In this document: positions 1 through 3,961 of the stretch, one piece after another
How positions within the stretch are numbered: the first letter of the stretch is position 1
Layout of the letters: each line of letters starts with the position of its first letter
Assembly: GCA_016207585.1 (NCBI GenBank)
Contig: JACQPI010000203.1
Location: 1 to 10,724, forward strand
Length of the DNA: 10,724 nucleotides
Reading direction: 5' to 3'
Source of the DNA: Elusimicrobiota bacterium
GTDB taxonomy: Bacteria > Elusimicrobiota > Elusimicrobia > UBA1565 > JACRDR01
The notes under the pieces: model-generated
Told to the model about the DNA's origin: nothing
The model's input: only the letters and a program-made list of their open reading frames with translations
Databases searched by the model: none
Made by a program: the position numbers and the translations under genes

Positions 1-405
1 ATCGTCTCGGGCGCGGCCCTGGCCCAGGACCTCATCATCGACGACATCCCCGTCGTCCGGGGGCAGTCGGGCAACCCCCAGGAGCAGTTCGAGAGCAGCA
101 CCTTCATTTATCCCAATCCCGTGTCGGGCTCGCAGGCGACGTTCAATATCTTCGTCCCCTTCCAGTCGAACATCGTGCTGAAAATATTCAACGTGGCCGG
201 CGAGCTGGCGTACGAGAAAAACTTCGCCAACCAGCCGCCCTCGATCAACAACGGCACCACGGGCCCCATCAGTTTCGTCTGGCCCTTGACGAACGCGGCG
301 GGCCGCCGGGTCGCTCCGGGGGTTTATTTCGTCGTGATCCGCGAGGAAGAGAATCTCGGCGGGGGCAACGTCTTGCAGACCGTGAAGAAGATTTTGGTGC
401 AATAA
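1..405 (+). CDS. Secreted protein with C-terminal FlgD-like / T9SS type A-like domain, 5' end outside window
   Basis: The frame is open from base 1 to the TAA at 403-405 (134 codons), so the start lies upstream. The first visible residues, IVSGAALAQD, look like the end of a signal peptide with cleavage near ALA-Q. If so, only a few residues are missing and the mature protein is little more than a short linker plus one domain. That domain begins at FIYPNPVSGSQ (about residue 37) and runs to the end. YPNP, the strand VLKIFNVAGE, and W...N.AGR.VAPGVYFVV are hallmarks of the FlgD Ig-like fold and of T9SS type A sorting domains. In Bacteroidota such domains address proteins to the type IX secretion pathway; in other phyla their role is unclear. 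The next gene, 1 base downstream, encodes a PorV-family protein, the kind that binds such domains. The domain call is fairly sure; the export route is inference. An alternative is that this is the tail of a longer surface protein. Confidence 0.75.
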   Translation: MVSGAALAQDLIIDDIPVVRGQSGNPQEQFESSTFIYPNPVSGSQATFNIFVPFQSNIVLKIFNVAGELAYEKNFANQPPSINNGTTGPISFVWPLTNAAGRRVAPGVYFVVIREEENLGGGNVLQTVKKILVQ

Positions 406-406
406 G

Positions 407-1375
407 ATGCCGAAAATCAGGATTCTCGGCGCGACCCTCTGGCTGCTGCCCGCCTTCGCCTTCGCGATCGACGACGGCGCGGGAACGGGAGGGGCGGCCT
501 TCATGAAGATGGGATTGGGAAGCACCCGGGCGATGGGCATGGGGCGCGCGCTCGTCGCGCTGGCGGAGGGCACCGACGCGTTGACCTGGAACCCGGCCGG
601 CCTGGCGCTCGCGCAGACGCGGGAAATGAATTACTCCTATCTCCGTTATGTTCAGGAGGTCGAGGCCCCTTTGTACATGGCGTACGCGCATCCCCTGGGC
701 CGGACCGTCCTGGGAGCCAACCTCGCCTATTTGAGCGTCGACGGCTTCGACGTGCGCGACAGCCAGGGCCGCGTCCTCGACAACAGCAACGTCTTCGTGC
801 GCGACGGTTTCGCGACGATGTCGGCGGCGCGGTCCTTCTATTACGAGAAGATATTCCTGGGGCTCGGCCTCAAGGGGGTCTACGAGGACAACGCCGGCTC
901 CCACCGGCAGTCGCTCGTGGCGGATTTCGGCTTGATGGTCAAGCCGACCCAGGGCACCTCGCTGGGTCTGGCGTTCCAGAATCTGGGGGGCTCGCAGTCG
1001 CGCGTGGCCAAGATCACCCGTTTGGGAGGCGCGGTGCGGTTATTCGAGCTCCTGAACCTGTCGCTGGAGCTGAGCCGGCCTTCCGACAGCGGCTGGCAGG
1101 CCGGGATCGGCGGGGAATTCACCCTGCCGGAGGAATACCTCTCCGTGGGGCAGGTCACCCTGCGGACCGGGTATTTCACGACCGGCAACCAAGGGTCGAT
1201 TCTAAAGGCCGACCGCAGCGCTCTCTATCCCTTGATCGGGGCGCAGGGGATTTCCTTCGGCATCGGGCTGTTTACGTCCCAGGCGTTCGGATACGGCTTG
1301 GGGGTCGATTATGCCCTGGTGCCGATGGGCGCCTTGGGGACGGCGGACCATCTGTCGGTGAGATTAAAGTTCTGA
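407..1375 (+). CDS. PorV/PorQ-family (UPF0164-like) outer membrane beta-barrel protein
   Basis: 322 residues. Residues 1-20 form a signal peptide (hydrophobic LGATLWLLPAFAFA, cleavage before IDDG). The mature start has the PorV/UPF0164 pattern: FMKMGLGSTRAMGMGRA, then AEGTDALTWNPAGLA with WNPAGL at 61-66. The remainder is alternating Gly/aromatic beta strands (LGLAFQNLGG, ISFGIGLF, GYGLGVDYAL), and the protein ends LSVRLKF with a terminal Phe, as outer membrane barrels do. PorV proteins are FadL-like barrels that in T9SS accept CTD cargo at the outer membrane; many family members outside Bacteroidota have no tested function. The ATG lies 1 base after the previous stop, and the next gene starts 1 base after this stop (TGATATG), so the gene is tied both to a CTD protein and to the pilin genes. 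The family call is confident; a role in pilus export or surface anchoring is inference. Confidence 0.85.
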   Translation: MPKIRILGATLWLLPAFAFAIDDGAGTGGAAFMKMGLGSTRAMGMGRALVALAEGTDALTWNPAGLALAQTREMNYSYLRYVQEVEAPLYMAYAHPLGRTVLGANLAYLSVDGFDVRDSQGRVLDNSNVFVRDGFATMSAARSFYYEKIFLGLGLKGVYEDNAGSHRQSLVADFGLMVKPTQGTSLGLAFQNLGGSQSRVAKITRLGGAVRLFELLNLSLELSRPSDSGWQAGIGGEFTLPEEYLSVGQVTLRTGYFTTGNQGSILKADRSALYPLIGAQGISFGIGLFTSQAFGYGLGVDYALVPMGALGTADHLSVRLKF

Positions 1376-1376
1376 T

Positions 1377-1583
1377 ATGACGATCTTGCGAACCTTGACG
1401 GTGATGGGAGGGGCTGTTAGACTACCAAAGAGAGCCTCTTCGAGGGGACAGGCGCTGGTGGAGTATCTGCTTATGAGCCTGATGCTGCTCTTTGTCTTCA
1501 CCGGCCTCTACCGCGTATTGCAAGTGCAGTTGAAGATGACGTTCCAGAAGGCGGGTTACGCCATATTGTACGCCTATTATTAA
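1377..1583 (+). CDS. flp: Flp-type (class IVb) prepilin, first copy
   Basis: 68 residues. The sequence SSRGQALVEYLLM contains the Flp prepilin site G/XXXXEY: cleavage after Gly24 leaves Gln at +1, Glu at +5 and Tyr at +6. A single hydrophobic helix follows (LLMSLMLLFVFTGLYRVL), then a short polar and aromatic tail ending AYY. The mature peptide would be 44 residues, near the small size usual for Flp pilins. The 24-residue leader is long and basic (KR, R). The ATG used lies 1 base after the porV-like stop with no good ribosome binding site; a start at Met10 (1404) would give a more usual 15-residue leader. It lacks the Gly-rich tail of the second pilin, so it may be a minor pilin or an initiation subunit (inference). 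Cleavage needs a TadV/CpaA peptidase, not seen here. Confidence 0.82.
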   Translation: MTILRTLTVMGGAVRLPKRASSRGQALVEYLLMSLMLLFVFTGLYRVLQVQLKMTFQKAGYAILYAYY

Positions 1584-1589
1584 GGGATT

Positions 1590-1597
1590 AGGAGGAG
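1590..1597 (+). promoter_or_regulatory. Strong ribosome binding site of the second flp pilin gene
   Basis: AGGAGGAG lies just upstream of the ATG at 1600 and is one of the two best Shine-Dalgarno matches in the window (the other precedes cpaB). This fits the need to make far more major pilin than machine proteins. The preceding pilin gene has no comparable site. Confidence 0.75.
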
Positions 1598-1599
1598 AT

Positions 1600-1791
1600 A
1601 TGCGGGAATTGAAGCGATGGGCGCGCAGTGAGAAAGGTCAAAACACGGTGGAGTACCTGTTGATGATGGCGGTCATCGTCGGCGTCATCCTGGTCATCGG
1701 CAAGATGTTCAAGCCGCAGATCAGCGGCGTGTTCAACCAGATCATGCAGATGATTTCCGGGGCCGCCAGCAACGTCGGCACCAGCAACTGA
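1600..1791 (+). CDS. flp: Flp-type major pilin, second copy
   Basis: 63 residues. The leader MRELKRWARSEKG is 13 residues and basic, followed by QNTVEYLLMMAVIVGVILVIG. The class IVb site G/XXXXEY is intact: Gly13 at -1, Glu18 at +5, Tyr19 at +6. The hydrophobic helix spans about residues 20-34. The tail is small and polar (SGAASNVGTSN), typical of Flp subunits. The mature protein is 50 residues. An AGGAGGAG ribosome binding site precedes the ATG, and 16 bases separate it from the first pilin gene. This is the best candidate for the main fibre subunit: it is polymerised by the TadA/TadB/TadC machine encoded downstream and exits through the secretin. The identity is secure from the prepilin motif and context; the major/minor assignment relative to the first copy is inference from the ribosome binding site and tail composition. 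Confidence 0.92.
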   Translation: MRELKRWARSEKGQNTVEYLLMMAVIVGVILVIGKMFKPQISGVFNQIMQMISGAASNVGTSN

Positions 1792-1797
1792 TCGGCG

Positions 1798-1817
1798 CGT
1801 CGCCGGGAGTCGCGACG
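1798..1817 (+). other. Short stem-loop between the pilin and tadE genes
   Basis: CGTCGC (1798-1803) can pair with GCGACG (1812-1817) across an 8-base loop, within the 73-base gap 1792-1864, the longest gap between genes here. There is no T run, so it is not a convincing intrinsic terminator. Stem-loops behind flp genes can stabilise pilin mRNA or reduce read-through, but six pairs in GC-rich DNA can arise by chance. Nothing else was found in the gap apart from the tadE ribosome binding site AGAGGAAC near 1852-1859. Confidence 0.2.
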
Positions 1818-1864
1818 AGATGGACTTGGGGAGCGGAGTGGTATGTCCCGAAGAGGAACGGAAC

Positions 1865-2380
1865 ATGAAGCGCAGCGGAGGGCAGGGCGCGGGTCGTCCT
1901 CCGCTCGCCCCGTCCTGGCGAGTTACAAACTCGCCAGGGCAGGTGGTCGTGGAAGTGCTCCTGATCCTTCCGATCTTCATGCTCATCATCTTCGCGATCA
2001 TGGAGATCGGCCACCTGGCGTTTCGCACCATCCTCATCCATCACGCGGCCTACGAGGTGGCGCGGATCGGCTCCTTGACCGCCAAGCCGGACATCGCCTC
2101 GCCGGGCTGCCGGCCCCCGAGCCTCAACGCGGAGCGGATGCGGCGGGTGGGCCGGAAGATCTTCCCGGTCGACGCCCGGGTGGATGTGCGGGGGCCCATC
2201 GCGACGCTGGAGGATCCGCAGGAGGGCTGCCTCAACTACGACGTGGAGGTGACCATCGCCCAGCGGGTGCCGCTGGTGTTTCCCATGACGGGGCTCATCC
2301 TGGGCAAGCCGATCGGGTCGCGGTTTCGGCCGATCGCGGGAACGGTCCGCATGCCCATCGAGCGGCCGCTGTTCAAATGA
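1865..2380 (+). CDS. tadE: TadE-like minor prepilin carrying an inserted leader segment
   Basis: 171 residues from the ATG at 1865, chosen because AGAGGAAC lies about 6 bases upstream; an in-frame ATG at 1820 would add 15 unconvincing residues. The prepilin site is NSPG/QVVVEVLLILP: Gly25 at -1, Glu30 at +5, followed by the hydrophobic helix LLILPIFMLIIFAIMEIG and then HAAYEVARIGSL, the typical TadE continuation. The C-terminal part (DVRG, YDVEVTIAQRVPLVFP) is beta-rich and periplasmic, as in TadE-like pseudopilins. Family knowledge: TadE is processed by the prepilin peptidase and is needed for Flp pilus formation. The leader is odd: bases 1887-1943 appear to be an in-frame insertion. Without it the protein would read MKRSGG/QVVVEV, 152 residues. 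The insertion regenerates the Gly-Gln cleavage site. It ends with TGA just before the cpaB ribosome binding site. Confidence 0.85.
   Translation: MKRSGGQGAGRPPLAPSWRVTNSPGQVVVEVLLILPIFMLIIFAIMEIGHLAFRTILIHHAAYEVARIGSLTAKPDIASPGCRPPSLNAERMRRVGRKIFPVDARVDVRGPIATLEDPQEGCLNYDVEVTIAQRVPLVFPMTGLILGKPIGSRFRPIAGTVRMPIERPLFK
1879..1943 (+). mobile_element. 57-base in-frame palindromic insertion with 8-base direct repeats inside tadE
   Basis: AGGGCAGG occurs at 1879-1886 and again at 1936-1943, exactly 57 bases (19 codons) apart. The segment between them carries a perfect 11-base inverted repeat. Removing one repeat copy plus the segment gives an uninterrupted, ordinary TadE start (MKRSGG/QVVVEV). This is what an insertion with target-site duplication, or a tandem-repeat-mediated gain, would leave. 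No open reading frame or transposase is present, so it would be a non-autonomous element of the REP/MITE type, or comparable to the Rickettsia palindromic elements that insert in frame in genes. The pattern is directly seen; mobility is inference. Confidence 0.6.
1912..1940 (+). repeat. Perfect 11-base inverted repeat (strong hairpin) in the tadE leader
   Basis: CCTGGCGAGTT (1914-1924) is followed by ACA (1925-1927) and AACTCGCCAGG (1928-1938), its exact reverse complement. The stem can be extended by a T-G pair (1913/1939) and a G-C pair (1912/1940) to 13 pairs. In frame it encodes WRVTNSPG, so its right arm supplies the Pro-Gly just before the prepilin cleavage point. The hairpin would also form in the mRNA about 50 bases inside the gene, where it could slow ribosomes. 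Confidence 0.9.
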
Positions 2381-2386
2381 GGGCGC

Positions 2387-2394
2387 GGAGGAAG
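2387..2394 (+). promoter_or_regulatory. Ribosome binding site of cpaB
   Basis: GGAGGAAG sits 6 bases before the ATG at 2401, a near-ideal site. It lies in the 20-base gap after the tadE stop and fixes the cpaB start. Confidence 0.75.
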
Positions 2395-2400
2395 TTCTAA

Positions 2401-3156
2401 ATGGAGAAGAAAGGCTTCATGATCCCTCTGGTGTTGGCGTTCGCGGCGGCGCTCTTCTACGTGATGGCGCTCAGCCGCCAGGAAAAGCAGCTGGGGCACA
2501 ACTACGAGTCCGTCAACGTGCTGGTGGCGCGCACCGACATCCCGGAGAGGACCGTCCTGAAGGAGGAGCTGGCCGAGACGGCGACCCTGCCCCGCCGCTT
2601 CATGGCGCAGGACGCCTTCGAGGTGAAGACCCAGTCCGACATCAAGCTGATCTCCAATCTGGTCACCCGCATCCGCATCCCCAAGGGAAACCAGATCACG
2701 CAGTCGGCGCTCGTTTCGCTGTCCCCGGAGGCGGGCCTGAGCACCAAGGTCCCGCCGGGCTACCGCGGCGCGGTGATCCCGGTCGACACCGACTTGATGC
2801 AGCTCGTCAAGCCGGGGGACCGCGTGGACGTCCTGGTCTCCTTCGACGCCTTGATGGCCGACAACCGCAAGGAGAAGGTGACCGCGACGATCCTGCAAAA
2901 CGTGCTGGTGCTCGGCGTGGGCCAGAATTTGGGGCAGGGGCTCACCGCGAAGCAGTTCCAGCAAAAATCGGGCGTGGAGGCGCAGGCGTCGGCTTTCTCC
3001 GAGAAGGGGATCCTGAGCGTGGCGCTCAACCCGACCGAGGCGCAGTATCTGTTCCTGGCGATGGGACAGGGGAGCGTTTCGGTGATCCTCAGGGGCTTGG
3101 GCGATCTGGAGATGCACCCGATGGAGATGGCCAGTTTCAGGAAGCTCTTTAGATAG
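2401..3156 (+). CDS. cpaB: Tad pilus assembly protein CpaB/RcpC
   Basis: 251 residues. An N-terminal membrane anchor lies at about 6-24 (FMIPLVLAFAAALFYVMAL). An SAF-type domain follows at about 38-108: VLVARTDIPERTVLKEE, then VTRIRIPKGNQITQSAL, the paired pattern of CpaB proteins. The RcpC/CpaB domain comes next: VPPGYRGAVIPVD near 116-128 and KPGDRVDVLVS at 137-147, with VLGVG near 172. Family knowledge: CpaB/RcpC is a periplasmic, inner-membrane-anchored partner of the secretin, needed for pilus biogenesis and in some species linked to pilin modification; SAF domains may bind carbohydrate such as peptidoglycan. Its length matches the family (about 250-320). Its place just upstream of the secretin gene is the standard Tad order. 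A 31-base gap without a clear ribosome binding site separates it from the secretin gene. Confidence 0.9.
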   Translation: MEKKGFMIPLVLAFAAALFYVMALSRQEKQLGHNYESVNVLVARTDIPERTVLKEELAETATLPRRFMAQDAFEVKTQSDIKLISNLVTRIRIPKGNQITQSALVSLSPEAGLSTKVPPGYRGAVIPVDTDLMQLVKPGDRVDVLVSFDALMADNRKEKVTATILQNVLVLGVGQNLGQGLTAKQFQQKSGVEAQASAFSEKGILSVALNPTEAQYLFLAMGQGSVSVILRGLGDLEMHPMEMASFRKLFR

Positions 3157-3187
3157 TCGAATCGACGACGCAACGGATCAGACAACT

Positions 3188-3961
3188 ATGAAGGGACAAC
3201 GGCGGGATGCGAGACGCGGTTTCCGGGCGGCGCTGGCGGCCTTAGCCCTCGGGACGGCGGCGCCGGCGCGGGCCCAGAACACGGACGCGATGGTGGCGGT
3301 GAGCGCCGATATCGTCGAGATCAGCGGCTCGGTGTCGAAAGACGTCGGTTTCGGCTGGCCGCCTTTCGCCACCGGCATATCCCTGGCCGAAAAAGGCGTG
3401 TTCCCGGCGCCCAACATCATCAAGATCGGCGATTTCGCGCGCCAGACCCAGCTCCTGACCTCCCTGCAGCTTTTGGAAACGGAGGGCAAGGCGCAGATTC
3501 TGTCGAACCCCAAGGTGATCACGAAATCCGGAACCCAGGCGAGCTTCGTGGTGGGCGGCGACCAGCCCTATCCGGTCACGACGAACCAAGGGGTCGGCGT
3601 CGAGTTTAAAAAATTCGGAGTCATGATGGATATTCTGCCCTCGGTCAATCCCGACAAGAAGGATATGATCAACGCGCAGCTTCGGCTCGAGGTGTCCAAT
3701 CCGGAGTTTTCCAAGGCGGTGCTCGTAGGCGGGACCGCGGTGCCGACCATGGCGACCCGGCAGATCCAGGGAGAAGTGGAGATCAAAAGCGGCGAGACGC
3801 TGGTGATCGGGGGGCTCAAATCCAGCAACAAGAGCATCACCAAGACGCGGGTTCCCTTTTTGGGGCGGATCCCGATTCTGGGACTTTTATTCACCCGCAC
3901 CAGCGTCGTGGAGGATCAGAAGTCGCTGTTTCTCTTCGTGACGTTCGAGATCGTGAAGTGA
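3188..3961 (+). CDS. cpaC: Short CpaC/RcpA secretin lacking the N-terminal periplasmic domains
   Basis: 257 residues, against roughly 400-600 for typical CpaC/RcpA. Residues 1-29 form a signal peptide (basic start, ALAALALGTAAPARA, cleavage before QN). Almost at once, from about residue 35, comes VAVSADIVEISGSVSKDVGF, which matches the region that opens the secretin core in other CpaC proteins (Q-V-x-L-x-V-x-V-x-E). The core follows: QLLTSLQLLETEGKAQILSN, then ATRQIQGEVEIKSGETLVIGG, and the secretin signature VPFLGRIPILGLLF at 222-235. The usual N0/BON-type domains are missing. Family knowledge: secretins form the outer membrane gated channel through which the Flp fibre exits. The stop overlaps the next start (GTGA), so it is translationally coupled to the ATPase gene. 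The secretin call is secure; whether this shortened form opens a normal channel is unknown. Confidence 0.9.
   Translation: MKGQRRDARRGFRAALAALALGTAAPARAQNTDAMVAVSADIVEISGSVSKDVGFGWPPFATGISLAEKGVFPAPNIIKIGDFARQTQLLTSLQLLETEGKAQILSNPKVITKSGTQASFVVGGDQPYPVTTNQGVGVEFKKFGVMMDILPSVNPDKKDMINAQLRLEVSNPEFSKAVLVGGTAVPTMATRQIQGEVEIKSGETLVIGGLKSSNKSITKTRVPFLGRIPILGLLFTRTSVVEDQKSLFLFVTFEIVK

Noticed and set aside
1408..1447. Direct repeat GAGGGG in the leader of the first flp gene, considered as a second palindromic insertion
   Set aside because: The spacing of 34 is not a multiple of three, there is no inverted repeat between the copies, and a 6-base G-rich match is expected by chance here.
1551..1599. 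Possible promoter before the second flp gene (TATTAT near 1576-1581)
   Set aside because: No -35-like sequence at suitable spacing, and the T/A run is inside the end of the first pilin gene.
1820..1864. Earlier in-frame start for tadE
   Set aside because: The 15 extra residues contain acidic residues unlike a prepilin leader, and the ATG at 1865 has a better placed ribosome binding site.
1843..2400. Plus-strand frame of 185 codons overlapping tadE
   Set aside because: It is shifted by one base from tadE, Arg/Ala/Gly/Pro-rich, and has no membrane helix or known motif, whereas the tadE frame has the prepilin signature.
3157..3187. Gap before the secretin gene, checked for lost N-terminal domains or a terminator
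   Set aside because: Only 31 bases, no hairpin with a T run, and no frame linking cpaB to the secretin; nothing supports a split gene.
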